Assembly (NCBI GenBank): GCA_930367205.1
Contig: OV884011.1
Location: forward strand, 105,763,139 to 105,827,138
Direction of reading: 5' to 3'
DNA from: Acanthosoma haemorrhoidale
Taxonomy: Eukaryota > Arthropoda > Insecta > Hemiptera > Acanthosomatidae
DNA length: 64,000 bases
The notes beneath the pieces were generated by a model. That model made no database searches. It was given only the letters and a program-made list of their open reading frames with translations, and was not told the origin of the DNA. Position 1 is the first letter of the stretch. Each line of letters starts with the position of its first letter. The position numbers and the translations under genes are program-made. Below are positions 53,761-64,000 of this stretch, piece by piece.

Positions 53761-54555
53761 TGGCAACATAATTGCTTATGCATAATGTAATTTAATTTTT
53801 AAAAATGTTTGTAATTTAGCTGGTAAATTTGTTTTGTTGTGTATATAAATAAATCGTATTTAAATGATATCAATGTAAAATTAAATTCTAAAGAAGACAT
53901 GAAAGAACAATTTTAAATCGTTTTCACTTTGGAATATTTTGTTTATAAAAATACATCAAACGTTCTGAAAAAATGATAATCAGTTGTCAACAAGTCAGGT
54001 GAATATGATGGTTATGGTAAAACTTTTATTTTCAGATTACATACTTTTTTTAAATTAATTTACATTTTCCATGTACATTTTTTTGTTTTCCCAGTAGCAT
54101 GAAGAAGTCATTAAACAGAAGTATGGCTGACATTTAAGTATTTTTAATTTTCTCTACTTGTCTAATGTAGGTAGGCCTCTACTAAAGACTTAATTCAATG
54201 TTCAATGTTTCTGGCCTTCTACGAGATTCATTCTCGATACTTGTATTGCTGGATTGAAACCTAGAGAACTGATACACAGTTTTTTCATTCACTGTTTAAA
54301 TTCATTGAAGAATATAGCTCATAATAGCTCAAATTCCAGTGATATTAAAACGGTTGAACAGTTATTAATAAACTGAAAGATACAGCATCAAAATGAAAGA
54401 GAAATGTCTACAGATTAATTTAATACACATTGTGTTAATGTTTGTAAACAAGAGACAGATTCTTACTTTAATGATTTCATCAAAAGAAATAAATCTGACA
54501 TTTCATCCATTCCAACACAATATTTATCAATCTTTTAGGTAATGAGTCTATTTAT
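53761..54555. other. A+T-rich DNA, nothing recognised
   Basis: No motif or repeat recognised. Confidence 0.3.
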
Positions 54556-54710
54556 AAATAAAAACTACTGCCGGATTGTGAAATGGTATAATTATAAAAC
54601 AGTTTTATTGTCTTTCCACAACTTATAACTTCTACTTTAATGTAAAAGCTCTTTTGGCAGCTCTAAGCTGTCATCTTCAGTTATTTCTAATTGGTTATGG
54701 GGGATATAAA
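54556..54710 (-). mobile_element. Possible Penelope-like element 3' tail
   Basis: On minus it reads ACTGAAGATGACAGCTTAGA followed by GCCAAAAGAGC and AATAAAACTG. The CTGAAGATG...GCNNAA...AATAAAA arrangement is common in the 3' tails of Penelope-like elements. There is no coding support. Confidence 0.25.
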
Positions 54711-55319
54711 ACTCATTTAAAACACTAGCATATTTTTATCTATTTGTCTAAGGTTGCTACATCAACGCTCCTCACTTTGCAACCGGACTTTTACCACTAA
54801 TGAGTATTTATGTTTATTAGTTTCCACTTAAATATACAAACCATAAGAAGCGTTTCAAGTCATTTAATTAGAAGGATAAATTACTTATTAATGACTTTTT
54901 TAATATCAAGATTTTAAATATTAAATATAACTACATAAATTTATGTAGTTTTAAGTAAAAGATTATTTCTGCTATAATGTTTTGAAAATTGAAAGATTAA
55001 AGAATCTCAAAATCAACTTATTGATGCGGATGGTGTGTTAAAAAATTGTGCAATGAACCAACAAATCTACTGTTTGTCTTGAGTTTAGTACATATTCAAG
55101 TATTATCTGATGTGATAGGAGCTAGTACATGTTAATTAAATTAAAAATTAAAGCATATTCTTTTCATATCACCATTATTATTTTTATTCTTAAACATTAT
55201 TTTTATGCTTCTTACATTAACAGGAAAGCTAAAATAGCTGGGTGAGACTGTTGAGGACTGTTTCCCATAAATAAATTGCTAAATTATATTAAAGGAATTT
55301 ATTAAATGACTGCAGAACC
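54711..55319. other. A+T-rich DNA, nothing recognised
   Basis: Nothing recognised. Confidence 0.3.
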
Positions 55320-56400
55320 TCAAACGCCTGGGGGAGAACTTTTTGGTTTGTCCTCTCTTCTCTTAGCTCAAAACTCCCCTCCCAAACCTACCAACTGGCC
55401 TGCCTTCATTATTTCATGGCCTCTAGTCTAAAGCATGTTCCTTCCAACCTTCATGTTCATCCAACCTATTTGATCTACCCTCTGACCACAGCCCCATCCT
55501 ACTTTCATTCAACATCGATATCAATCCCTGTTACTGCAACCAAATAACCAAAGGTACAGTTGATTGGATGTCATTCTAAATAACATTGATTCCTCTCTTG
55601 AGCTTATACATAAGCTGCACATATATATATATATATATGAATGCTGTTTAAGAGGCTAGTGCTGTAGTTCAAACCAGTGTACTCAAATCAACCAAGCAGA
55701 TGCTCCATTTTAAACAAACAGACAGCAGTCCTTTCGACAAAAAATAAAGCAGCTTCTGACAAATAAAAAGAGGGAAAGAAAGTCCTGGCAACTTTTACAC
55801 AACCCATCTAACAGCAAACGACTTAACAAACTTACAAGACAACTCCAGGAAGAACTACAAAATCACCTCAACAATACTTTCTCAGAACTCACTAACCCAC
55901 TAAACAGTCGCTGTGGTCAGCTACCGTAGGAATTATTTCATTACCCTATAATCCATATCACCTCCATCATAACAATGACTCCTGGGCAAAGAGGAATGAA
56001 CAGAGTGCTTCTGCCTTTGGTTTTCATCTGTCAAACATATTGTGCCCACATGAAACTATTCTAGACCCTGATCACATTGCCTTTGTACCCAATCAACTGG
56101 ATACACCTCTGTCCGTCTCTCCGCCACCTCTGCTTTCCAACCTAAAAAAGAAGCCTCAGTCATTCACAAACTTCCTACTCGAGAAGATCCTGGTTTCAAT
56201 CTGATTACTCCATTTATCTTCAAAATATTTTTCAATGAAATCTATTTTTATTCCTGCCCTTCATCTACAGTCCATCCTCAGAACTACTTATTTTGCTCTC
56301 GTGTGGAAATTCTCCTCAATCCAATCTAAAAAAAAATGCAAACAGTTCTCCCTACTGATCATGGAAAAAATCCATGAAGCATGTCTCTACCCAAAAGCTT
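55320..56400 (+). pseudogene. Jockey-type LINE endonuclease-to-RT remnant
   Basis: Plus-strand pieces: NLFDLPSDHSPILLSFNIDI (about 55470), the SDHxPI motif ending the endonuclease, then the linker TKGTVDWMSF (about 55550), and AVVQTSVLKSTKQMLHFKQT with KREKVLATF (linker helices). After 56000 only scattered similarity remains. Multiple stops. Confidence 0.55.
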
Positions 56401-56640
56401 AATGGCTTTCCTTGACCCTCTTGACCCCCCAAACAGTTTGTATTTTACTCCTTGCACTCCATTATTCACCAATGCCATTACGTAGTCAATACCTACCTCT
56501 TCCTTTACAAAGGAGTCTTGACCACCATGGTGTATTTTGTATATATTGGCTTGCTCTGTAAACTAAAAAATAATCTTCCTTCCATAAACTATCTCATCGT
56601 ATATTCATACCTAACTAAAAGATATTTGAGCATAGCCTAC
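56401..56640. other. Spacer, nothing recognised
   Basis: Part of a 133-codon plus-strand frame (56452-56853) that owes its length to the tandem repeat. No motif. Confidence 0.3.
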
Positions 56641-56733
56641 ATATCCTCTTCCATGTATACCTACAGTATATCCTCTTCTATGTATACCTACAGTATATCC
56701 TCTTCTATGTATACCTACAGTATATCCTCTTCT
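56641..56733. repeat. 27-bp tandem repeat, 3.4 copies
   Basis: Units ATATCCTCTTCTATGTATAC plus CTACAGT; one base differs in the first unit. Being a multiple of three it keeps a frame open, giving repeated SSMYTYSI, but nothing suggests a gene. Confidence 0.9.
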
Positions 56734-57839
56734 ACACCCCCTCTCATTTCTGCAACTTTCCAGTTTCTCCCAGAGTGCCATACATCCCTTATGATTTCTG
56801 TATTATCAATAAGTAATGGAATCCCAGATTACAATAGGTTCAAGAACATTTAAACTAGGGATGTAATTGTTGGTAGTCCGTCTTGTTCACTAATTACTAA
56901 ATGAATTTAAATTTGGCCTAAAATTACATATGAGAAAAATAAAAGTGCTGAAGAAACTGAAAATACAGAACATCTTACTGTGGCCTAGATTGTGAGCAGT
57001 TACAAAGTTACTTTTTTTTTTTAACCTTTTTTGTAAGTATAATTGACTGTTGCTATTTCTTGAGATTGCTTTTATAATAAATTTTCCTTTATTATGTAGC
57101 TATGTTTTTCACAAATAGTTGAACCTGATTTTCGATAATTACTCATAAGAGTAATCACACATATTGAGATGTAAGTTATGGCAGATATAGGAAAGTTATT
57201 AAATGTAGGAAAGTCATTAAAAATAGGAGAGGTCAGATGCCTCAAGTCCTTTAACTTAAAGAATATGACATTTATTCTAAAAGTTACTAAGAAATAGTCA
57301 CTTATTAAAGAACAATTGGTAGTGAATTTAAATTATTTATACTAAACAAGTGTGAATATATGACCCACCCTTAATGTCCTTAATGGGATCAGTGGATATT
57401 TTTGATTCCATATTAGAAAAAAAAACGGTCTCAATGCCCTGTGGGGCAGAGATCCACCAATGTTGGCATTATATTATTTTCTACCTAGGAATTTAAGTAT
57501 CTTTTTGTAAATATAATTATAATAAAATAAAATGCAATACAATATTAAATATTCAATTATATTGACAAAAAATTAAGGCATGAGGCCACTTTGGCATATG
57601 TTTAAATCAGATCCTACACAACCCTGACAATAATTTGCTTAAAATTAAATCTTATAATATATATTGATTCTTTACAAATAATATTTGTGCATTGTGAGAA
57701 CTACTAAGGAATCTCCATTGTCATGAGTATTGCAAGATAGCTTCGCCACTTAAACACAATGTTTCGAGCTTCCGAGAGACTAAGCGTTCAGTTTACAGAA
57801 TTATTTCTGCTGCAATAGTACTAGTTACCATTTAGAACA
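56734..57839. other. A+T-rich DNA, nothing recognised
   Basis: No recognised feature. Confidence 0.3.
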
Positions 57840-58133
57840 CAATAAAGAAGCTCAATTAACGGTAAATAAAGCATTAGTCAAGGAGTTAAACTGAGACATT
57901 AACATTTTTAGACATCCAGAAGAACAATTAATAACAACAAATGAAATTTTGACCTTAAAGCATTTAGGAGGAAAGATTTAAATACCACAAATCATCAGAA
58001 ATATTGAGTTACCTCAATCAAAAATGAATGAGAATATTGAATTCACGAGAAAGTTGCATACATGGAGTTACACATTTAAATATAATTAACCCAATCAAAA
58101 TTAATAGAATAACATCCATAAAACACAAATATA
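57840..58133 (+). pseudogene. Possible env-like remnant before LTR
   Basis: A plus-strand frame with two early stops reads LTVNKALVKELN, DINIFRHPEEQLITTNEILT with LKHLGG, and IPQIIRNIELPQSKMNENIE. It looks like decayed protein-coding sequence directly before a family C LTR, where env would lie in an env-bearing gypsy element. The identity is a guess from position. Confidence 0.25.
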
Positions 58134-58265
58134 ATAGACATTCCACCTAGTATGTAGTAACGTAACTCTTAATATTTGTATATACCAGCGTTTTTCTTGT
58201 AATATACTTCATAATGAAGCTTTATTTTCTTTTAAAGGACTCTCCTCTACAAAGATTATTTAACT
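58134..58265 (+). repeat. Partial 5' LTR, family C
   Basis: Matches the last 132 bases of 62110-62464 from TAGACATTCCACCTAGTATG to GATTATTTAACT. The upstream two thirds of the LTR are absent; unrelated or env-like DNA lies there. Confidence 0.7.
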
Positions 58266-58284
58266 GGAGCCCCGAACAGGCACC
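58265..58284 (+). other. Primer binding site
   Basis: TGGAGCCCCGAACAGGCACC follows the LTR. It resembles the tRNA-Lys type (TGGCGCCCGAACAGGGAC) with changes; the cognate tRNA is uncertain. Confidence 0.5.
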
Positions 58285-58544
58285 TAGCAGTATACTCAGT
58301 AAATTCACGTTAGTCCACCATCTAGAGATACCTCATTTGGCAACGGACAGTGAAACCACTCCAATAGCGTGAGAAGGCAGATGCAAATACCTCTGGAAAG
58401 ATACCCCACAGGATAAGACTTCACCGATATTGGGTACTGATCTATTTCAATAGATTCTCACCAGGTTATCACCTAAAGAAATTCGTTATATATCTGAGGA
58501 AGTTGAAGGAAGAATGAAAGCTGGACTTCATAGAATGGCTCTTA

Positions 58545-59465
58545 ATGACTATCACTGAAGAAGACTATGGACACCTTGCACACTATGATGGTGATTCGTC
58601 TAATTTAATAACATTCATTAAACCACTAGAAAAAATATATTCGACAGTATGTAACGAAACAATCACTAACAGAATACATAACGAACAAAGACTGATACAA
58701 ATAGCGCTTTCTAGACTCACTGCATGACATGCATGTATGAAGATTTCCTATCAATAAACGACTTAACATTACATTTAGTAAAACACTTTCAGGACAGTCG
58801 GACATCACACCTTCAGCATGAAATCTCTCAGATTCATATGTACAGAAACGAACATCCAATTGACTTTATTAACCGTTCTATCCCACATAAAATTCTAATT
58901 CACAAACGTACTATAATTGACTCCTTTATCAGTAGTAAAGAACAAGAAATATTATGACAAAACGTACTAATTGTAGACCACGTTCTCAGAAATTTACCAT
59001 CAAGACTTAAGGACGCACTCAACCATCTTACTATTAACGACCTGATATAAATGAAAAATGTTTTGTATAATAACTGTAGGATTATAATGGAGCACATGCA
59101 TCCTCAAGAAAACACTAACAGCAGTCAACAAGAATACCGACCTAGACAAAACAATTATAGCAGAAATGACTATAATGGGGAACAATTTCAACCCCGACAG
59201 TACCAAAACAACTACAGACATAATTTTCAACAAAACAATGACTTTTAACAAATGAATAACTATCAGCAACGTTATGAACCCGACAGAACTTTAGAAATAA
59301 TCAACAACGACTTAATCTTCAAAGACTTCAACAAACATCATTCTCATCACAACCCTTCAATCCACATTCACAGAACACCGTGTCAATGAGAACTGTTCGA
59401 AGTAACGAAGTGCATCACTTAGAAGACGAACCTCGCTCACTAGAACAAGAGAACGAAACAATGAA
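58545..59465 (+). pseudogene. gag remnant, family C
   Basis: Broken into three frames. GHLAHYDGDSSNLITFIKPL opens it; then QDSRTSHLQHEISQIHMYRN; then an Asn/Gln/Arg/Tyr-rich basic stretch with YRPRQNNYSRNDYNGEQFQP, typical of the nucleic-acid-binding tail of gags that lack zinc knuckles. Stops at 58725, 58958 and 59246 separate them. Confidence 0.6.
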
Positions 59466-60278
59466 ACAGAGCGTTATAGAATTTGAGGACAAACTAGAAC
59501 TTTTTTTAGGATTAGGCGAACCACAACATGACACCAAACATCAACTAAAACTAGTGAAGGAAACTCTATCATTTACTTACTTACTCGGAGACAATTGGTT
59601 AATAGACACAGGATCAGCAATTAGCTACATACACCCATGTCCGTACCCGTAGGAACTGAAATTTAGTCGGAAGATTTCATAGTGGTAACACCAGCTGGTA
59701 CTGAAAAAGGCAATGGCTCAGCCATTCTAAATTTGACACCAAGATTGGGTTTGACCCATAATCACATGACTTAACCTTTCTAGAACTTGACGATATGGAA
59801 ACAGAAAAAGGCATAGACAGATTAATAGAAGCAACACCTAATGACTCAGAACAATACTACCAAACTTTACGACCTAACCCAGAAGCTATGAAAGACGAAA
59901 TTAGTGTAGTTTTTTCAACATTTATTGCTTTGTCGTTTGGGGCTCTAAAAATTTGTCATCACTAGTTTTATGTGATGTTTGTTTAGTTCTCGTGTTCTAG
60001 TGGACTAGGCTCGTGCACTTCGTTACTTCGAACAGTTCTCATTGACACGGTGTTCTGTGATTGAGGATTGAAGGGTTGTTTGTGATGGGAATGATGTTTG
60101 TTGAGGTCTTTGAAACTTTAGTCGTTGTTGATTATTTCTAAAGTTCTGTCGGGGTTTATAACGTTGCTGATAGTTATTCATTTGTTGAAATTCATTGTTT
60201 TGTTGAAAATTTGTTGTGGGGGTTGAAATTGTTCCTCATAATAGTCATTTCTCCTATAATTGTTTTGTCTAGGTCGGT
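59136..60278. repeat. Large inverted repeat of gag sequence (about 300-bp arms)
   Basis: The left arm (about 59136-59465) reads forward as gag. The right arm (about 59975-60278) is its reverse complement, over 90 percent alike by eye, with two gaps of roughly 15 and 30 bases on the right. The spacer is about 510 bases. The right arm is not a perfect mirror, so it probably derives from another copy of the same family joined head to head. Confidence 0.85.
59380..59940 (+). pseudogene. Protease and linker remnant, family C
   Basis: The frame 59380-59652 ends with FTYLLGDNWLIDTGSAISYI, which has the aspartic protease motif (L)IDTGS. A stop at 59650 cuts the domain. A later piece reads TFLELDDMETEKGIDRLIEA and NPEAMKDEISVVF, the linker towards RT. 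RT itself is missing. Confidence 0.6.
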
Positions 60279-60289
60279 CAAAACCGTTT

Positions 60290-60840
60290 GAAGGAATTTA
60301 TAACAAAATACAAGAATTCATAAGAGAAAAATTTCTGACTGTTAAGATAAAACGTTACAACAAAAAACTTTTAGACTTATTTGACGCGAACAAACAAAGG
60401 AAAATGCTTAAAAATTATCATACTGGTTAAACATTTCACAGAGGAATAACTGAAACGATCGAAAAACTAAAACGGACTTATCATTGGCCTAACCTGAGAG
60501 ATCACATTTCAGACTTTATCAAGAACTGCCCTGTATGTAGAACAGTGAAATATGAACGCAAACCTATCAAAACCAAATACCAAGTTACCCTAACGACAGA
60601 CAGACCATTAAAAAAACTAAACGACAAACTGAATAAAAATTGAGAAGACCCCGAAATATAAAAAGACAAATCCTACGTTAAACGAATAACAAGAACAAAA
60701 GGTGAACACAGATACAAACCAGTTATACCTTTTATTGACAAACGAAAGAAAATAATAAAAGTACAGACAGATAATATAGCTAGAAAAAGAAAAAGCAAAA
60801 GAGACATTTTATAGCACAAGAACAAAATGTTTCAGATGTA
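60290..60840 (+). pseudogene. Integrase N-terminal zinc-finger remnant, family C
   Basis: Around 60416-60560 the translation gives HTG, a stop, then TFHRGITETIEKLKRTYHWP, NLRDHISDFIKNCPVCRTVK and YERKPIK, the HHCC finger of gypsy integrase with both Cys of CPVC kept. Downstream it becomes basic (RKRKSKRDIL), probably the end of pol. The DDE core is deleted. Confidence 0.65.
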
Positions 60841-60904
60841 GAACAGATGGAAATTGATACTGACAGTGAAACAATAGCTAATTATAATAATAATGAAATC
60901 ATGG

Positions 60905-61741
60905 AAGTAATCAGCAAGAAGCTGAAGAGTGTTAAGAAAAAGTTCTACAGCCTAGGACACCTACTTTACAGCCCGGGTTTATCAGTACGCCTCAAGCTGC
61001 TGATTTACCAGAGCGTCCTGAGACCTGCTTTAATGTACGGGACCCCACTGCTCAAATACCTAACTCCTAACACTCTAAAAACGCTCCAGCAATTTCAGAA
61101 CAGAGTTCTCCGCACCTCCCTCACACATACCCCGTTCCACCGAATGAAGGCAAACGAAATCCACGAAAAATGTGAAGAGCTCACCATTCAAGATTTCATC
61201 AAGAGACGACACATCAAAGTTTTCGATTCACTTCGACACAGCCACAACCCACTCTTCTCCGACCTTCAACCGCCACCAATGCCCGTCCGATGGAAGCACT
61301 GCTGGACCGCAGGAGCCTGGAGACAAATAGACGTGATCGAACCCAAGCCCCCTGACGGGGACTGAACGACCAACACCCAGCCGAGAGATAGAGGTCGATC
61401 TCAACCGAAGCAAGAAGGCCCCTTCTACCTGTTCAGGGTAGGTTGATTCCCCGGCCGATAGGCCGACTCAGTGCAGCCCCCTACAGGGGCCGAGGTCAAG
61501 TGTGACCTGGCCGACTTCAAACCAATGCCTAGTACCCCTAGGCTCCACCATAGGTAGACTCTCACTACCTTCCCGAATCCACCCGCCTCTTTAAGGCATC
61601 TCACACCCCATATCCTTCTCATAATTCCTTCAAATGGGACTCCCCTTAGTTAAAGGCACCCATCATCCCAAATAATTTCCTTTATTTTTCCTACATCCTA
61701 TATTTCCAGTTGAGAGCTAAGAAGAAAAAAAAAAAAAAAAA
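60905..61741 (+). mobile_element. 5'-truncated LINE with poly(A), family B
   Basis: The open frame to 61365 contains YSLGHLLYSPGLSVRLKLLI, YQSVLRPALMYGTPLLKYL and LQQFQNRVLRTSLTHTPFHR, the jockey segment after RT (LYxxLIRPVLxYGxPxW, LQxFQNKVLR). It is fused by chance to about 20 upstream codons of the host gypsy element, so no single real protein is implied. The 3' UTR ends in A17-20 at about 61723-61741. The tail is shared with 25800-25935. Confidence 0.75.
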
Positions 61742-61769
61742 AATTCAGTACAATATACAAGAAACCTTT

Positions 61770-62048
61770 GTTGAAACATGTAACTATATAAAATCCAACT
61801 CATTTTTTATTAACATTAAGAATATTAGCAATGATTGCACATCTAACGGATTGCATAAAAACTTAGATGAATGTATCACCACAACTATTGTAACTCCTAC
61901 TCCTTTCATTCAGTATTACGATTTTATAGATGTATATTTAACTTTTAATTTATCATATGTATTCATTGTAAGCAATAGCACCTTACCTATACACTTACCA
62001 TTCTCCTCTATTATTAAGTTAGATAGTAAGGAAATTATTAATAACTAA
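61770..62048 (+). pseudogene. Possible env C-terminal remnant, family C
   Basis: Open frame after the LINE poly(A) with NDCTSNGLHKNLDECITTTI and a hydrophobic stretch VYLTFNLSYVFIVS. Cys residues and its place before the 3' LTR fit env, but there is no definite motif. Confidence 0.3.
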
Positions 62049-62109
62049 ATTGAGAAAAATGTATTGTCTATAAAACATTTTATTTCTTAATATCACCATT
62101 CTGCCCAGG

Positions 62110-62464
62110 AGTTCAGGAATTAAAAACGGGAGAAGTTTTATAATGCTAAAGAACTAGTAGAAGAGGCCTGAGCAGAACTGTATACCTGCCTGGTGACTTC
62201 ATGGCCGTCACTGATGTTTCTCTGTTATTTTTAAGTAAGCAAACGCATCCTTCTAAGCAAGACCTCCCTCCTTCCCAGAATCTTATCCTTTTCTTATACA
62301 TGTATGTCTCAACTTTAGCCCCAGATCCTACTCGTCCCTAGACATTCCACCTAGTATGTAGTAACTCTTAATATTTGTATATACTAGTGTTTTGCTTGTA
62401 CTTCATAATAAAGCTTTCCTTTCTTTTCTTTTAAAAGACTCTCTTCTACAAAGATTATTTAACT
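62110..62464 (+). repeat. 3' LTR, family C
   Basis: 355 bp from AGTTCAGGAATT to GATTATTTAACT, after the purine-containing GCCCAGG. Shares blocks with 46044-46445 (CTTCATGG...GTCACTGATG, TTATTTTTAAGTAAGCAA) and AATAAAGCTTTCC. It has the gypsy-type ends AGTT...AACT. Confidence 0.65.
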
Positions 62465-62699
62465 GTACTAAGATAATTTACTAGGAAGGTGTGAAATATA
62501 ATTGACCATAGCCACTGCCATGGAATTAGAGGCATGGGATGAAGGGGATAATCAATTATTACTTAGTGATTGACACTGCCGAAGTAAATGGATCTCGTGG
62601 ATAGAAGATAAATAGCGAACAGTGCGGCAACAGGGCTTGCCTTGTATTGCGGGTCTCAAATTTCTAATTTCGTGACGGGAAATATAGGGATGTAAAAAA
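62465..62699. other. Spacer, nothing recognised
   Basis: No feature recognised. Confidence 0.3.
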
Positions 62700-62915
62700 A
62701 AATTGCAGAAACACTTCCAGAATGGGACCATGCGAAAAGTGGTTCGACATACCTCTTACGAGAGGTTGAAGAACGCTGACCTGGACCCGTTGCTTGGTGT
62801 GCCATCGGTGGGTGAGTTCATCCGCAGGAGACACATTAAGTTTTTTGACTCGTCGCACCACCTGACAAACCCAGTGTTTAACACTATGACCCCACCACCC
62901 CTCCCGCATTGATGG
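62700..62915 (+). pseudogene. LINE ORF2 C-terminal fragment
   Basis: Translation LQKHFQNGTMRKVVRHTSYE then VGEFIRRRHIKFFDSSHHLT aligns with LQQFQNRVLRTSLTHTPF and IQDFIKRRHIKVFDSLRH of the LINE at 60905, and both end in a Pro-rich PPP(L/M)P run. It is a separate, short copy. Confidence 0.65.
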
Positions 62916-63700
62916 CAACAGACTGTCGGGGAAAAATTAGGATGTAAGTTAGTTTTAAGGTTGATCAAAAATGTGAGCCCCATCACCTTTATTAGTCAGT
63001 TTAGTCCAGTCACGTATAATGTATATCATTTTTATAAAATAACAAAACCTGTATATAATATAGCGATGCTACAGGAATTACAAAAATAATTTGTAAATAG
63101 ATTCACCTGAGGATCTATAATTATCTGTAAATTTAAAGGGGCTATGAAAGAAAAAAAATAAGACTTTTAATGGATTCGCAAAAGGGGGAACAAGCGAATC
63201 ATCTAACATTTTTGCTGACTATTTGGAGGATGGAAGTTCCTCTGAATGTGACTGTTATTAACAAATATTAGCTCCGGTTGCGATACTAGTTGGAGTTGGG
63301 AACTCCGTGATTCATTAGGTGGAGTTAATAATCAACTGACTTAAACGGACGATGTAGGTTCAAATGAAAGTCACAAGGTTAAACATATAATTCCTTCAAG
63401 TAAAAAGAATAAAAACATAGGCAAGGGAAGTACAAATCCAGATGCCAAGAAGGAAACCACTGACGCCAATAATGAAGGAAGGAAACGTAAATGAAGAAGT
63501 TATACAAAATCTGTAAATGACAGTCAGAAAAGAGATGCCTGTAAGGCACCATGTTGAGTAAGATACTCGAATGTCTTTAAAATATGATGAAAAAGAAACA
63601 TATTTACACTTGCTTGAGTTAAATCATTGATAAATAGGCAAGGATAGATATACTGAGCTAATTTTAAAACTAATACTTAGTAAGTATTTCTTTATTTTCT
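62916..63700. other. A+T-rich DNA with a short duplicate of 51950-52030
   Basis: 63088-63160 repeats the sequence at about 51953-52030 (AAAATAATTTGTAAATAGATTC, GAGGATCTATAATT, AAATTTAAAGGGGCTATG), so part of the old gypsy element or of a repeat inside it is present twice. The rest shows nothing recognised. Confidence 0.45.
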
Positions 63701-63960
63701 CGTTCCAGCAACGTCTTTCAGTTCATATAGGCTTTTATGGAATGTACTGACCATTTTACAGTTATCATTGGAACCTACTGGTTGGTAAATACAGATCTCC
63801 TCCTTAAGTTGTCCTTTTAAAAGTGCAGTAAATACGTCAAACTGATAAAGACACACGTCATAATTGACAGCAATACTAATTACTGTTCTATCAGTGAATT
63901 GACGAGCTTTTGGACGTGAGGTTTCTTCTAAACCTTCGTCTTTCTTCTGCGCAAATCGTT
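63701..63960 (-). pseudogene. Ty1/copia reverse transcriptase fragment
   Basis: On minus: ISIAVNYDVCLYQFDVFTAL, LKGQLKEEICIYQPVGSNDN and CKMVSTFHKSLYELKDVAGT. This matches the copia RT motif (HQxDVKTAFLNGxLxEEIYMxQPxGF...VCKLxKSLYGLKQxPR), with the family residues QPxG and KSLYxLK kept. It may continue beyond the right edge with frameshifts. It is the only copia-type sequence seen in the window. Confidence 0.75.
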
Positions 63961-64000
63961 ATACCACTTGCCTAGGTTTATATCGTTTAAATTTCCATCA

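Larger units (their letters stand above)
58134..62464 (+). mobile_element. Rearranged gypsy element, family C, with nested LINE
   Basis: In order: partial 5' LTR, primer site, gag, protease, an inverted gag copy in place of RT and RNase H, integrase zinc finger, a LINE 3' end with poly(A), a possible env remnant, and the 3' LTR. The gag rich in Asn/Gln and the LIDTGS protease resemble the 17.6/297-like clade. All frames are broken, so it cannot move by itself. Confidence 0.7.

Noticed and set aside
56641..56733. CRISPR-like array
   Set aside because: The 27-bp units are directly adjacent without spacers, and the genome is eukaryotic.
60847..61365. A 172-residue single protein
   Set aside because: The first 20 or so codons belong to gypsy sequence and the rest to the end of a LINE ORF2 with its own 3' UTR and poly(A). 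The frame is a chance fusion at an insertion point.

Overview
The window looks like nuclear DNA from an arthropod, most likely an insect. It is A+T-rich, has no bacterial-style gene packing, and is filled with Ty3/gypsy LTR elements and jockey-type LINEs of the kinds common in insect genomes. I cannot name the species. I saw no tRNA or rRNA genes, CRISPR array or recognisable conserved host gene. Coordinates of degraded elements are read by eye and should be taken as about +/-30 bases unless a junction is described.

The most distinctive non-transposon content is a small family of cysteine-poor secreted proteins with a shared core, NDGY(I/L)xx(D/N)GPxxxLLP, followed by a dibasic RR. Member A (1714-2679, minus) has two cores and a long Asp/Ser/Lys repeat tail. 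Member C (40153-40467, plus) is a compact one-core form. Member B (16631-16824, plus) is a broken copy. All three share several hundred bases of similar 5' flank, and B and C also share 3' flank, so whole units were duplicated. I do not recognise the family. The layout of signal peptide, hypervariable tail and conserved flank resembles lineage-specific secreted effector or salivary families, which is an inference.

Region by region: 1-501 is the end of an LTR-like repeat. 1.7-3.1 kb is gene A and its flank. 3.35-7.3 kb is a decayed gypsy element on plus. 7.4-12.1 kb is a piece of jockey reverse transcriptase on plus and a nearly full-length dead jockey element on minus. 12.1-15.7 kb is a tRNA-like SINE and a pile of jockey fragments. 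16.2-17.0 kb is unit B. 17361-22719 is a young gypsy element with apparently identical 180-bp LTRs, a tRNA-Phe primer site, gag, and a pol that keeps all key residues; a 23-bp tandem duplication cuts gag short. 27.16-30.8 kb is a solo gypsy LTR joined through one TATA tract to a truncated minus-strand gypsy element. 33.8-34.2 and 38.0-38.8 kb are two solo LTRs of another type. 39.8-40.7 kb is unit C. 45.3-46.6 kb holds minus-strand LTRs of an env-bearing-type gypsy family. 47.4-50.5 kb holds jockey tails and one jockey copy nested in another with an 11-bp target duplication. 51-53.8 kb is an old gypsy pol. 55.3-56.4 kb is jockey endonuclease debris. 57.8-62.5 kb is a rearranged gypsy element with an inverted gag copy and a LINE inside it. 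63.7-63.96 kb is a copia reverse transcriptase piece.

Apart from the secreted-protein units, the window is a nested transposon landscape of mixed ages and orientations. It could be a small-RNA source locus, but that needs small-RNA data.
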